A stretch of 64,000 nt of DNA from Schistocerca nitens (GCF_023898315.1 NC_064619.1:345660650-345724649); one strand, 5' to 3'; shown: positions 21,351-34,587, counted from the stretch's first letter. A program made the numbers and translations. Notes: generated by a model from the letters alone, not told the origin.

Positions 21351-22693
21351 TATTATGTTACAGAGATTCATTGACTTGTGGTTATTAATTAGACTACCGG
21401 CAGTCATTTGGATGCTGGTCTAAGTATACGACAGTTATTGTGATACGATTCTTTCTGTTTCTTTATTAATCGTCGCATTTTCATTCTGTCTGACTGTTAC
21501 ATCTTTGCACTGAAGACAGTTTTGGAGTCTTAGTAGGTGCTGCCTGAGCAGAACGATGGTTGGTGGAAGAGATTTCACACACAATGAACTTAGAGTGAGA
21601 AGGGGTAAATTCGAAACATGCCATCGCGAAGCGTGGAGGTTTATTGTATGTGCGCAAGACTTGGACATACTAAAAGTAACACAAAGCAGAAATACACAGA
21701 CAATGATTCTGAATTAATCGTTTATAAAAAAATTTACATTTTAATACGAGATCTGTTAATACAGCTGTAAAAGTAAAAACAATTAGATGCAGACTAGTGT
21801 ATCAATGGTGTCTGAGGCTGCCGAAATCTTGGCAAAGTGAAAGGAATCTTGCATTGTTTATGTAAGTTGCCCCGTCTTAATGCATTAGGAAAAACTGGTA
21901 AAGTGCTCATTTTACTGAGTTCAATAAACATCTACATCCGCCTTAGTTACTATTCATGAACACCGGTAACTAGCACCCAATGAAATGCATGTTGCCGCAA
22001 GGAAAGAAAGGCGGCCGCCCCTCTCACATATACATGACAACTAGGGAACCATACTGATATGTGGCGCATTGTTCAGCTAGCGCAACTCCAGAGCTCTTCG
22101 GTGTCAGGTAACCGTGTCCACTTCCGCAGCACTATATCAGTGGAATGGTCGATCTGAATAAGCGGGGCGGTTTGGGAAAACTGAATCCTTCTCAACATGA
22201 TGCAGTAAACGCCATATTAACTTCCTCTAGGTCCAGAGAACTGTGACGGAAACCGAAGAGAATAAAATCGTGGTGCTATAGAAGCATGCTGAAAGTTAAG
22301 CAGACTAATAAGAAATTGGAGATTCTCCACAGAATCGACGTGGATACAAGTGTGTGGAAAACATAGACAAGAAGAAAGAATAGGATGATAGAACATCTGC
22401 TGAGACATCAGGGAATAGCTTTCATGCTACTAGAGAAAGTTGTCTGGGTAAAAACTGCAGGGAAGAAGAGAGAGGAATATACCCGAAAAGTCACTGAGGA
22501 CTGTGGCTGTAAGAGTATTCGAAACAAAGAGTTTGGCACAAGAGAGAAACTCGTGGCGGGCCGCAGCAAACCAGTCTGATTACTGGTAACTCAGAAAAAA
22601 GGGTCAACTTAAGACTGTGAACTTTCAAAAACGTAGAGATCTTGGGGTTTTATGGCAACTGGAGACACGTGTTATTCGAGATCCACTGAGATC
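21351..22693. other. Anonymous DNA
   Basis: No recognisable gene or repeat ends. Confidence 0.4.
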
Positions 22694-22701
22694 CGTCACA
22701 A

Positions 22702-22891
22702 TATGGTTGAAATGGCTCTGAGCACTATGGGACTTAACATCTGAGGTCATCAGTCCCCTATAACTCCTTAAACCTAACTAACCTAAGGACATCACACACA
22801 TCCATGCCCGGGGCAAGATTCGAACCTGCGACCGTAGCGGTCACGTGGTTCCAGACTGAAGCGCCTAGAACCACTCGGCCACGCCGGCCGG
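22702..22891 (-). mobile_element. SINE1, head A
   Basis: A full-length copy on the minus strand. The tail (TTGAAATGGCTCTGAGCACT) is on the left and the tRNA-like head, ending GGCCACGCCGGCCGG on the plus strand, is on the right. The duplication CGTCACAA flanks it (22694-22701 and 22892-22899). Confidence 0.9.
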
Positions 22892-22899
22892 CGTCACAA

Positions 22900-25800
22900 A
22901 ATGCACTAAGTCAGAGAGAGTCCTGCAAACAGCAAGAGGACTCGAAGTATGAATCCAAAATGTCCATAAGCATCTTCGTAAAGGTGCCCACTGTTGATGG
23001 AGGCATATCGATGGAGCAGTTTTTCTTTCCGACTAGCAACTATTTAGAGTCTCATCTGACAATGAATGAAATTAAGTGCCAAGAGACGCGAGATGGTAAA
23101 CAGACTGGAGTTTGTGCGCGAGATGTCTCAAAATACTGTGGTAGAGTGATACTGTGGGCGAGACTCAATAAAGCACCCATGTTATTCTAAAGAGGCCCTT
23201 GTTGAAATGGAAGTTCAGGAATGAGATCGTCAGATCCCTTATTGTGCCACACGCTTATCATACACAACAACGCCCATCTCTTCACTAGTACAAATAGTAC
23301 TGCTACCATCCCGTTAGCAGTACGATTCCTGTAAGTTATCTTTTAAGGATGGTATTCCACTACCTTAAAATGGTGACATGATTGGGATACTCTCACAAAG
23401 CAATAGATAACTTTGCACCTCAGCTATCTCAATTATTCATGACTATTGCTGGACGAAGAACATCAGTATGAAGGTTTCTCTAGTAGATTGTTCGTTAGGA
23501 CACCTGTCTTCAGTCTGCACGACCAGTCTCTATTCTGCGTGATGTATAACACTTTTCTTTGTCAGTTAATCAGTTCGTTCATTTTGCTTTCTAATTAAAA
23601 CACTGCGCAGTGTTTGCTTCATGGCATGAGTGTGCTTATACCAGTAGGCATAAAATGCGTCTCTTATTGCTAGGTTTCCCCAGCATGGCTGATCGTTTTG
23701 GGCTCCTAGCCAACCTTCCGTAGGCAGTGTCATTTCTGTTTATGTGTTGGTATGCCCCCACCAATTTCTTGGTGCTAAAAATGTGCAGAGTTCTACGATG
23801 ACGGTACTAAGGCAGAAGGCGAAACGCTTTGGTAACTGCGAGATATCCCAAAAATCATTTAAAAAATTAACAAATAAACGGTTACGGAATACCTCTTAAA
23901 GTAGATTATCTTAATAATATTGTAGGAGTATTTGACAATGGTGTTCGAGCACACTATGAAACTTAAGCGGCATCTTCGTTAAATGGCGAGACAGAGCGTG
24001 CTTAGATTGGGTTGAGTAGCAATAAACTCTCACATTAAGTCAGGTAACCGGAAGTTATTCGACTGATGTCACAGGCGATCAGCAGTCATGCCAAGTGCAT
24101 TTAATTACTTCTACACCATTTGTAAAAATATTAAATATGGTGACTTAGTTTTCAGAAAATAGCGTCTCCATCTCCCGTCTAATGTATTAGAACGCCCTGA
24201 TAAAAGCAATGATCAATAATTCGTTAAAAACGTAGTTGGTGCCCAAATATACGAAATCATATGTATTATCTAGCATTAAGGTGTACACATTTAATCGATT
24301 TGAGTCTTTGTGTTTCGAAAATACGACCATTTAAATTGTTCCAGAAGTTACTGTAATGCCACTTTTTCAGGAATAACAGAAGATGTGTACTTATAAACAC
24401 ACGTTTGAAAATTTTCATTTCCCTGTAATATGCTTTGTAGATTATTCGCATTCACAACGTGATTATCTTGGCAGCAGGTCGGAACGAACTTTTTTGCTGC
24501 TAAATACTGTTCACATCTACCGAAATATGTAACAATACTCGTCTTTCCTTCATTATAGTCTCATCAAAAATTTAATACTTTTGACATCAGCATAACGCTA
24601 TTTCTGTAGGAAATTGAAGACATTACCACTACGTCCATGATCAGATTTGAGATAAAATCTCATGTATTACTTCGCCAGTTGCTGTAAATGCAAAAAAACG
24701 CTGACGCATATACGTTAACAACGCGTTTGCAACTTTTAAGCCTGGGCGTATTATTACCATTTCAAACAAAAAACACGAATATGAAAAGGAATTTCACGAT
24801 GTCCATGGACTCTAGCGTACAGTTGATACTCCAGATACCCTAGGAAAAATCTGGATACCTAAAAGAGATTTTCAAAAAGGTGCGCCAAATATAAGTAATT
24901 TTTTTATACTATTGTTATTGGTATTATTACTATTTTATACGTCAACATGTTAAACTATGTGCCTTTAGTCGCAGAATACCCTTTCTGTAACTGCATTTTA
25001 GAGCTCTCGGAAAAGTAAGTATAGCGATATAGCGCCTGGTTGGTATTGCAACAACACATGCTGCAAGAAAGGTGGGAATCAGATAAACGTGATAATGCTG
25101 ACAGCGAAGAAGAGATTTCCCTGGCTACATATACAAAGCCCCTCCATTTCATTTTCATTACACTCATAATCATGAGTGTGCAAATGGATAGCTGATGTTA
25201 CCAGATGAATTTGTGTCAGAGCATCAAATAAAAGTTTTTTAATGGTCTCTTTATGGATTATGAGAGATAAGAAACGATGTCTCTATACATGGAAAGTGAG
25301 TAGATAACGAAAACAAAAATGAGTAACGTGGACCCATTTACACCAAAATCGTAAAAAATGAGAAGTCTGGAGAATGATTGATGATGCTGATGTTGATGAT
25401 GATCATAATGTAACTATAATACTCTTGCCAAAAGCTATTTAGTGTCATTAAATAGTAGAGTTTTCTGCGCTATTACTTCGCTGTATAGGTAGACAAATAT
25501 CTTCAAGAGCATTAGTCGCAATGCAGAATACTAGCCCCTTTAAGCACTTTAATGTTGCAAACGCTCAAATCCAACAAATATATGTTTATATCTTATAGAT
25601 ATCTTAATAGATGGTGCAGAAAAATGTGTTATACCCTGTGTAAAATTCGAGAACTTTCCTTTTTTGGAATTAATTTTTACGTCCAATAGTATGTACCATC
25701 TAATACGTTAAAATGTGTATAACCAGTTTCTTTCCAGTGAGTACATTACCATTATTTTACTAAGATGTTAATGTCTGTCTAATAAGAGAAGTACTTTACC

Positions 25801-26661
25801 TGCTCTTTCTAGTAGTACAGCATCTGGTATAAGTAATGCGCAATACTTTATATAGGTTATGGCTTTTTACTTACAAATTCTCGGAAACGGGTTTAGCCTC
25901 GCAGATCCTCGCACTAGTAAGTATTACAAAACCATTACTACGGTCTGACGGCACGAACACGTTCTGATCAGCGGCATTAAGTCTCCGTGAGGTCAGATCG
26001 CTTGGTTGGCGACCGTAACGCTTGACCGCTCTCCGCTGTGCGGCCGACCATTTCAGATGAGTAATGCCTGCTGATAGCACACTTCAGTGGACAGCCGTAA
26101 AATGCGATTCGCTTTAATTGAAGACGGGTATTCTGCCCCGCATCCAGGTGACTAGGACGCCCTGCAGTTCACTGCACGGGCACTCCATTTAGCGGCAAAA
26201 AGCACTGCATGTTTTTTTACAGGTGTCTGTAAAGCCAGCTTCTAAGCTCAGTATACCTAATGGCACAATTCCGGAAGTTCAATCGAACAGACGTTTTCAT
26301 TTTATGCACAATATTTGCAGTGAGTGTGCTGATACGCGTTCTCGCTGCCTGGACTACAGCCATTCCAATCACGCCGAGAAAACCTGATACATTATAATGT
26401 AACTTCTAGGACGTTATCAAGGGAACAGCTGACCATTATTTGAAAGGTCGGAAGGTTCTATTCCATGTGAGTGTTCAAAAGGTAGCCTCCCTTAGCCTCT
26501 TAATGTAGAATAAACATAATGTTTCCCTGACTGACAACTACATTGTAATGGAAGTAGCATTCCTGGACTTATTGTTGATCGCAACGAAGCGTAAATTTAT
26601 TTACATAGACTACGCACACTTCCTTTGAGTACGTATTGAGCATCCTGTCAATATTTTTTTT
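22900..26661. other. Long anonymous AT-rich stretch
   Basis: Nothing in these 3.7 kb could be supported as a gene or mobile element. A short GAT-rich simple region lies near 25376-25408. Confidence 0.4.
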
Positions 26662-28294
26662 TACACACATAAAAAAAGTTTTCCGTCACCCCGGTTTCCA
26701 GAACTCCTGAAGATAGACGTTGACTGTGGATTTTGTGCCACAGACACAGTCCCTTTGACTGTTCAGACAAGTCACTAAACCCGATGAAAGATGTAAAACA
26801 CAATGCACGAGCAGCGCCTATTAGACGGAGGGGGTCCGACAGCCGATCAGTTCCAGTCATTCCACCAGGAAGGAGGTACACGGCTTGTGTTGTCTGTAGT
26901 TCAGCCATCCCAAGACGATCAATACCGCGGTTCGATCGCGTCCGCATTATTAATTTGTGCCAGGAAGGGCTCTCAAGAAGGGAAGTGCCCAGGCGTCTTG
27001 GAGTGAACCAAAACGATGTTGTTCGGACATGGAAGTGTCCATCGCATGCCTCTCTCAGGCCGCCCAAGGGCTACTACTGCAGTGGATGATCGCTACCTAC
27101 GGATTATTGCTCGGAGGAACCCTGACAGCAACGCCACCGTGTTTAATAATGTTCTTCGTGCAGCCACAGAACGTCGTGTTACGAATCAAACTGTGCGCAA
27201 TAGGCTGCATGATGCGCGACTTCACTCCCGACGTCCATGGCGAGGTCCATCTTTGCAACCACGACACCATGCAGCGCGGTACAGATAGCCCAACAACATG
27301 CTGAATGGACCGATCAGGAATGGCTTCACGTTCTCTTCACTGATGAGTATCGCATATGCCTTCAACCAGACAATCGTCGGGGATGTGTTTGGAGGCAACC
27401 AGGTCAGGCTGAACGCTTTGGACACACTGCCAAGCGAGTGCAACAAGATGGAGGTCCCTGCTGTTTTGGGGTGGCATTATGTGGGGCCGACGTACGCCGC
27501 TGGTGGTCATGGATGGCGCCGTAACGGCTGTACGATACGTAAATGCCATCCTCCGACCGATAGTGCAATCATATCAGCAGCCGGCCGCGGTGGTCTCGCG
27601 GTTAAGGCGCTCAGTCCGGAACCGCGCGACTGCTACGGTCGCAGGTTCGAATCCTGCCTCGGGCATGGATGTGTGTGATGTCCTTAGGTTGGTTAGGTTT
27701 AAGTAGTTCTAAGTTCTAGGGGACTGATGACCACAGAAGTTAAGTCCCATAGTGCTCAGAGCCATTTGAATCATATCAGCAGCATATTGGTGAAGCATTC
27801 GTCTTCATGGACGACAACTGGCGACCCCATGGTGCACATGTTGTGAATGACTTCCTTCAGGATAACTATACTAGAATGGCCAGCATGTTCTCCAGACATG
27901 AATCTTATCGAACATGCCTGGGATGCACCGAAAAGGGCTGTTTATGGACGACGTGACCCACCAACCACTCTGAGGGATCTACGCCAAATAGCCGTTGAGG
28001 AGTGTGACAATCTAGACCAACAATGCCTTTATGAACTTTTGGATAGTGTGCCACGACGAATTCAGGCATGCATCAGTGCAAGAGGATGTGCTACTGGGTT
28101 TTAGAGGTACCGATGTGTGCAGCAATCTGAACCACAACCTCTGAAGGTCTCGCTGTATGATGGTACAACATGCAATGTGTGGTTTTCATGAGCAATAAAA
28201 AGGGCGGGAATGATGTTTGTTTATCTCTATTCCAATTATCTATACAAGTTCCGCAACCCTCGGAACCGAGGTGATGCAAAACTTTTTTGGTGTA
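26662..28294 (+). mobile_element. Tc1-like transposon, decayed, split by SINE1
   Basis: Imperfect inverted repeats of about 38 bp (left TACACACATAAAAAAAGTTT, right end reading inward TACACCAAAAAAGTTTTG) and TA at both ends bound the element. It is about 1.43 kb once the SINE and its duplication are ignored. Plus-strand transposase pieces run in order. The HTH region is SRREVPRRLGVNQNDVVRTW near 26970-27030. A second HTH is near 27190. The core begins LHVLFTDEYRICL near 27330 with the first Asp. VFMDDNWRPH near 27805 has the second Asp, and SPDMNLIEHAW near 27890 has the Glu. Several frameshifts separate them, one just after the second Asp block, so the copy is dead. Confidence 0.85.
27581..27768 (+). 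mobile_element. SINE1, head A, inside Tc1-like element
   Basis: The head carries GCGGTTAAGGCGCTCAGTC and GGTTCGAATCCTGCC, followed by the usual body and a tail ending GCCATTTG. A perfect 14-bp duplication, AATCATATCAGCAG, flanks it (27567-27580 and 27769-27782). Confidence 0.95.
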
Positions 28295-28389
28295 TTTATT
28301 TCAGCGCGTGACAGAAAAAGAGAAGCAACCAGAAGGAGAGGAGGAAAACAGATGGAACATCACTGCTTGAGAGGGTATGTCATGTAATT

Positions 28390-29095
28390 TCACTGATTAC
28401 TCACAATCGAATAAAATTTAAAAGAACTTGACAGAATAAGCCCAGGTATCAGTATGACGTTGCACGCCCTCTGGACTGGGTGTACGCACGGATGCGGTTG
28501 GGAAAAGTGCCTCTCCTGAGGCAAGATTGCCCACAACCGTTGTAACTGTCCCATTATATCCTGAATATCGACGCTAGGACGAAGTTGACGGTCAATCTGG
28601 TGCCGTATATGTTCGATCGGGGACAAATCTCGGTATCTTGCTGGCTGCGGGTCTACGTCAGCATCGGGCAGATAGTTAATACCGGCGCGTATCACGAGCG
28701 AATGAGCAGTGTCCTGTTGGACTTCGATACCGTCCGTTGAAAGATACGACATGAAGGTGCAGGGTGTCCGTGACGTAGAGCTTTGCCGTCAGAGTTCCCT
28801 CATTGACTGCCAGCCGTGAGCTGAAGACATAACCAATGGCTCCCCTTACACGACGCCAGTAGTAACACTGCTGTGCCTCTTCAAAATATTGGAAGATCAG
28901 GACCTCTCCCCAGATCGCTGCCATCCCTGCCGACGATTGTCACTTCAGGCAGCGCAGAACAGCAATTTATCGCTAAAAATGAGACACCATTCATCAACAG
29001 TCCATGTGAAAGCTTCCCGTAAAATCTCCTTACCTAGGGATGCCAGATGAAAGTTGATGTCGTCAAGCCCTGAATGAAAATTGCGCAACGGACAA
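28390..29095 (-). mobile_element. Tc1-like transposase remnant
   Basis: Minus-strand pieces follow Tc1 order. WCLIFSDKLLFCAA near 28970 holds the first Asp (Lys replaces the usual Glu after it). RGAIGYVFSSRLAV with NEGTLTAKLYVTD lies near 28770-28850. EVQQDTAHS near 28715 holds the second Asp. RYRDLSPIEHIRHQIDRQLR near 28570-28640 holds the Glu. The N-terminal DNA-binding region is missing, frames shift several times, and no terminal repeats were found. It abuts the element at 26662-28294 but is a different subfamily in the opposite direction. Confidence 0.7.
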
Positions 29096-29099
29096 CTGG

Positions 29100-30950
29100 G
29101 GAGGGGAGCTTGAGAGCGCTACCTAGAGAGCGTGCCCTTTCTGTATGATACTAGGAAAGGGGCTGGAGGGCTCATACGCTGATGTGTGGGTCCCTGCATT
29201 CTATATCTTTTATTTTAAATCAATTCCTTTAACTTTGACTTCTTTGTGATTTTTAAGGTTGTTAAAGATTGATGACAATTGATTACCTATTTATTTTAAA
29301 CATTATCACTCGACTTTACAGCGTTGCAGCAATTGTTCCAGTTTACAGATATTACTATTTTACAACTTACAGCTCAGGTATATTTCATACTAATCTGCAC
29401 GCACATTTCTACGGGCAAGACGGAATTGCGTTGGCCAAATGTATACCACCAAATTCTCCCAATATTTTACATAGGACATCCACTATGTGAGGAGGATAAC
29501 GGGCAAACTGGGGACCAGATACTTTAACACAGGGAGTCAAATTTCCGAAATTAAACGAGAACATCATTTCCTTACACAATCCAAAGCTGGAAATAAAAGA
29601 ATTAGTACAAATATTCAAATACCTCTCTTCCATTCGTGAACATTGAGACAGACTGAGGGCACGTCTGCTCACTTACCCGTCTTCTGTAACACTCCACGAA
29701 TACCTGTATGGCGGGCACCCGGAGGTCTTCCTGGGCCCCGGTGGACGGGATGGTCGAACCACTTGGCCGTGACCAACCTCTCCATCCCAAATCTTGTGAC
29801 AGTGGAACGTCTTCGGCTTTTATCTGCCTGTGATGTCTCTCTGATACCCTACCCAGGAGTAAGGTTGGCACTACTATTCTACAGAACTACTTCCTAAGAC
29901 TTGGCCACGCTTTACGGAAAGGTCTGAGGAGGATTAGAAAAGTTCATGTGCAGATTTACATTCACGTACAAGAAATGCATAATACACGTCACATATAATT
30001 ACGTATTATGAAGCCTGAAACATTTCTTTCCACCCGTGCACATGGGCTCTGTTGCACCCGCTGCCGGCCGCGTCGTGCAATAAAATTGGCGGCAGAGCCG
30101 CCTCTGTTTGTATTTCTCGGTGCGAGCGAGCAGCGAAACCTGCTGCTTATAGAGCGGAAACTGCTGTACCGTTTCACATGCTTCCCGGCCGTGACGACCT
30201 TCCCTCGTGGTGGTCAGACGTGGTCAGCCGGAACTTAGACGACAAGTGTGGATGCCGTCACGATCCCATGTAGTCAGTTGCGACGTACGAATGCTCCAAA
30301 AATATGCATATTGCACGAGTCAACCAACCGGCCCCATGGAGAACCGTAGTGACGTCCTCTGTCAGGTGCTGATAACGTTGTCTCCCACGTGCACGTGTCC
30401 TTCACGATGATTACTCCTGTCAATTTTCACGCCCCTTATATACCCTACTACGCCTGGTAACCCACTATATACGAACACTAGTAATACACTTTGGTAGCCG
30501 TTCTACCTGTCACAGAGAATTAAAACTCAACATCATTTATATGCCCGCTGATAGGATGTGCGTATACGACTGTACACTGACAGCCGACCTTGATTTCTGG
30601 ATGCTTCCGTTTTTCTGTCAGGCAGTGTAAATTCTTCAGTCTCAGGTCACACAAATGATATCATTGCTGCTTTCGACTTCCTAGCAAGTCATCATCAGTT
30701 GATGTATTTAAAAAGTACGAAAAGGGTTTGCAGTAAAATACTAAGAAAGCTAATTGCACAATCAAACTACACGCACTTGAATACGTTGCATAGTAACTGG
30801 TCAAAGTACACGTGAACATACAAACGCCGCATCGTTAAATTTGCAACTACCGATGGTTAAATCCATAAAAACCGGAAAACTCAGATGAGTACTGGTATTT
30901 AACGAAGGTTACTATTTCCTTACTGGCTATACGTTTGATCATTCGGTGAC
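29100..30950. other. Anonymous DNA
   Basis: No supported gene or element. The part at 30050-30240 is more GC-rich than its neighbours, but no motif stands out. Confidence 0.35.
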
Positions 30951-31352
30951 GCTACTTACAAGTTGAGACTTCAGAAAGTAAGTTACACTTGTCTTCCCAC
31001 GCCAACACCATTGCGCAACAACAGTGACGCATTATCAGAGTAGAGCAAATGTTCCGAGTTCCCTGCAAACTGAGTTCTGTGCGACTGAAATGGCGCGGCA
31101 ACTGGAAGGGCGAAATTTCTAAATTACATACACATTCACATTGGAATTCTGTCAGTGTATGGGTCAAATCCAACGTCGCGTCCAACCGTGGCGAAATGGT
31201 GTCAGCAATTTGACTATGGTTGCACAGATGCTGAACGGGAAGTCGAGATCTTACACTATGTGATTTCCATCTTGCAGCATGTGATTTCTATCTTTTCGGG
31301 AAACTGAAAGGATATCTGAGGGATGGAGACTTTCCAACGATGAGCTCGTTCA

Positions 31353-31728
31353 AATGGTTCAAATGGCTATGAGCACTATGGGACTTAACATCTATGGTCA
31401 TCAGTCCCCTAGAACTTAGAACTACTTAAACCTAACTAACCTAAGGACAGCACACAACACCCAGCCATCACGAGGCAGGGAAAATCCCTGACCCCGCCGG
31501 GAATCTAACCCGGGAACCCGGGCGTGGAGGAGGAGGAGGAGGAGGATATTGGTGTTTAACGTCCCGTCGACAACGAGGTCATTAGAGACGGAGCACAAGC
31601 TCGGATTAGGGAAGGATGGGGAAGGAAGTCGGCCGTGCCCTTTCAAAGGAACCATCCCGGCATTTGCCTGGAGTGATCTAGCCGGGCGTGGAAAGCGATA
31701 ACGCTACCGCACGACCACGGGATGCGGG
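31353..31728 (-). mobile_element. SINE1, head B, split by SINE2
   Basis: A minus-strand copy with the tail on the left (ATGGTTCAAATGGCTATGAG) and the Gly-type head on the right. A perfect 15-bp duplication, CGATGAGCTCGTTCA, flanks the whole (31338-31352 and 31729-31743). The head is interrupted at 31529-31681 by a SINE2 with its own duplication. Confidence 0.95.
31529..31681 (-). mobile_element. SINE2, 5'-truncated, nested in SINE1
   Basis: The reversed SINE2 body (GTTTAACGTCCCGTCGAC ... CCTTTCAAAGGAACCATC) starts with a GGA-repeat tail. The duplication CCGGGCGTGGA (31518-31528 and 31682-31692) comes from the SINE1 head it interrupts. Confidence 0.9.
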
Positions 31729-31846
31729 CGATGAGCTCGTTCACACAGTTGTTCTCGAATGGCTCCGTGACCGTGCAGTAGATTTCTACCGTCTGGGCAT
31801 TAAACAATGTTACATCGTAAGAAGTTTGGGCATTTGGTTTATGTTA

Positions 31847-31867
31847 ATAAAGTAAAGTAAAGTAAAA
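31847..31867. repeat. (AAAGT)n microsatellite
   Basis: Four units of an AAAGT/TAAAG repeat lie at the end of the mariner remnant. Confidence 0.8.
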
Positions 31868-32702
31868 ATCTTACTCCTTACGAACAAAGACTTCTACAGA
31901 CCACAAATGTAAGACGGAAACCAGATTCCCTAGTGCTGGAGTAACCATGTTTCCATTATGTGTAAGAACCGCCAGCAAGCCTGACAAAAGAACTCCTCGA
32001 CGACGAATAAAAACATGTACCGCCCAGTCGGCGACGATAGAACTCGATTGTGAGCGAGTTCGCGGCTCATTGCTTCATATGTACGACGTTCACAGATGGT
32101 TTAGTAGCGCTACAGCAGGCTGTAAAATGCGCTCTGTCTTAACTGCAGGCGGCAGTACCGGCAGCGGCTCTTTACAGCAGCGGGATGGCGCCCTCCAGTG
32201 CCGGGGTCGCGCCGGGGTCTGAACCCGCGCCTGTCGGGCGGCCATAATGCCGGCTCTAAGTATAACCCGTCTACTTTATGGCCCCGCGCTCGCAACTACG
32301 GGCGAGTGGGAGTGGAGCAGGCAGAGGAGCGGCGCGACCAGCCGTTGCCATTGAGTTGCGGCTCCCGTGCGACACCAAGTGTGATTCCGGACGAACACGA
32401 GGGAAGAAACTTCTTTTAGGAAACTATGAGAATCGGGAGCATCAATAAAAGGAGAAAATCTCTCGGTTTGGTAGGGAGCCGGTCCGTGATCGACTGTCAA
32501 AGATCTCACACCGAGCTAGAGGAGGGTTACCCTTTCGCCTCGCTGAGATGCGATATAGTTGCAACTCTGCGAAATTAGGGATCACGCACTGCCCGGCTGT
32601 CTCTAGCCCCTGTCTGCGAGCAATGCTCTGTACGACGCCGGACGAGTAGCGTCTACATCGCTGGGTCTGTCGTTCTGAGTTGAGGCAATACCTTGCGGGA
32701 GA
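31868..32702. other. Non-coding DNA with a GC-rich core
   Basis: The region 32150-32360 is CpG-rich. I see no exon or core promoter motif I would defend. Confidence 0.35.
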
Positions 32703-32713
32703 TGTGCGGTGGC

Positions 32714-32911
32714 CGCGAGGGATTAGCCGAGCGGTCTCAGGCGCTGTAGTCCTGGACTGTGCTGCTGCTCCCAGCGGAGGTTCGAGTCCTCCCTCGGGCA
32801 TGGGTGTGTGTGTTTGTCCTTAGGATAATTTAGGTTAAGTAGTGTGTAAGCTTACGGACTGATGACCTTAGCAGTTAAGTCCCATAAGATTTCACACACA
32901 TTTTAAACAGC
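32714..32911 (+). mobile_element. SINE1 variant with head C
   Basis: The tRNA-like head (TTAGCCGAGCGGTCTCAGGC ... GGTTCGAGTCCTCCC) is joined to a diverged body (GTGTTTGTCCTTAGGATAA) and a distinct tail (CATAAGATTTCACACACATT). The duplication TGTGCGGTGGC flanks it (32703-32713 and 32912-32922). The copy at 40809-41012 is the same subfamily. Confidence 0.9.
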
Positions 32912-32922
32912 TGTGCGGTGGC

Positions 32923-34374
32923 GCTCTGGCAGTTGGATGCGCGTAGTCGTTCCTTGACGACGTAGTGCACCTTCCACGGAGTAACCGATGTAGCCATAGT
33001 GCACAGTTGCCAGATACGGCCTATTAATGGAAGTGCTGAACGATCAGAAACAACAGACGGAGTTATCATCAACTCCCCACATTAGTCACCTGCTGTGGAT
33101 TGTTCCCGAGGTGTTTTGCTGATGGAGAACTAAGCAACACTTCAGTGTATGGCGAGCGTTACGTTAGCATGGAATTGGTTTTTCATTGAAATTAGGAGAG
33201 GAGGCTCATTTGCGCTCTGAAAGTTCGAGTGTGTGTGTCTGGGCTTTGAGGTTCCTGTATTTGACTGGCCGTAAGGCTTTTCGTGTTGGCAAGAATTTTT
33301 TGTTTCAAAAATAAGGGTTAAACTGTTTAAAATTCATTACGTTTTTGTTGAGACAAAACCCTTTAAACGTTCTTATTGTACTGGCCCACTTATTTTAGTG
33401 CCGTTAAACTTTCTGTGGTTAATTTTGAATTTAAATGGTTATGGAGCTTGAAGCAAGTTACAAAAGATTACAGATAGCTTGTAATGCCTTGTCAGCTGAT
33501 TGTACTGAGGCGAAATTGAGATTACATAAATTGCAATAGTTAAAACCGTCTATTAAAAATTTTCCTTTGGCGCTCCTGGATATAATCTCTTTAGTTAACA
33601 TTAAGTGTTGTTACTGTTTCTTTAGCTCACCTAATTTAACTTGATTTCCAACCCACGATTGGAAGCATAAACGTCAAGCAGATTTCCATTCCATTATGTT
33701 GAATGCTTATCTGATAGTGTACGATTTGCAGTTATTTTGATACATGTATGTTTTAGATTTTGCTTATACCCGAAATTTGTGTATGTATACTTTGAAGGCA
33801 GCCTTCAGCAAGACCGTAGGGACTATTTGCTTGGAGCCTATCCTGTTTGTTACGTGCCATCGTCGCTGTCATTTGAAAATTTCGTAAACTATTGAGACTG
33901 TTATCTGCTGGTAATTTATTGTTGAATAAATGTATATAATTATATGTATTTCTCTGGGTTTGTGTCCACGGTCCTTCCAAGACAGAACTGAGCGTGTGTA
34001 GGTTTTTTCTCCAGTAGTACGACTAGGACTGCACAGGCAGAAATGTGATTTTTAGGAAAATGCACCTATTTTTCAACATAGTTTGCTTGTCAGTCAATGC
34101 ACCTTCTTGCGTCCTCCAGAGAGTAGTTCTGCCACTGAAGTGTGACTCTGGAAGATATGCAGAACTTCAGCATACTGTAACATCTTCACTGATTGCACAT
34201 TTTTCAGCCACAAATTTCTTTAGATTTGGAGACAGGTGTAATATATTTGAATTACAAAACTGATACCTCAGACCCCTCAGGTTTTTCTTTAGCAAAGTAG
34301 CTAGATGGATAACTGCATTATTCTGATGAAAAATGACAATATTACATTATTCGGTACCGTATACGCTGGTCATC
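32923..34374. other. Anonymous AT-rich DNA
   Basis: No recognisable gene or element. Confidence 0.4.
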
Positions 34375-34386
34375 TTTAGTTGTGTG

Positions 34387-34587
34387 CCCGCATCTCGTGG
34401 TCGTGCGGTAGCGTTCTCGCTTCCCACGCCCGGGTTCGATTCCCGGCGGGGTCAGGGATTTTCTCTGCCTTGTGATGGCTGGGGTTGTGTGCTGTCCTTA
34501 GGTTAGTTAGGTTTAAGTAGTTCTAAGTTCTAGGGCACTGATGACCATAGATGTTAAGTCCCATAGTGCTCAGAGCCATTTGAACCA
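34387..34587 (+). mobile_element. SINE1, head B
   Basis: Gly-type head and full body and tail (GAGCCATTTGAACCATT). The 12-bp duplication TTTAGTTGTGTG lies at 34375-34386 and 34588-34599. Confidence 0.95.

Larger units (their letters stand above)
30955..31846 (+). mobile_element. Internally deleted mariner-like element
   Basis: A possible start (ATGGCGCGGCAACTGGAAGG, near 31090) and an N-terminal block (KWCQQFDYGCTDAERE, near 31190-31240) are followed almost at once by a C-terminal block (CDFYLFGKLKGYLRDGDF, near 31275-31335). The C-terminal frame resumes beyond the inserted SINEs as DELVHTVVLEWLRDRAVDFY and RLGIKQC. The catalytic core between the helix-turn-helix and the last Asp region is missing. 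An (AAAGT)n run closes it at 31847-31867. Ends are approximate. Confidence 0.6.

Noticed and set aside
27581-27768. SINE heads considered as genuine tRNA genes
   Set aside because: All copies continue into a constant non-tRNA body and are bracketed by target duplications.
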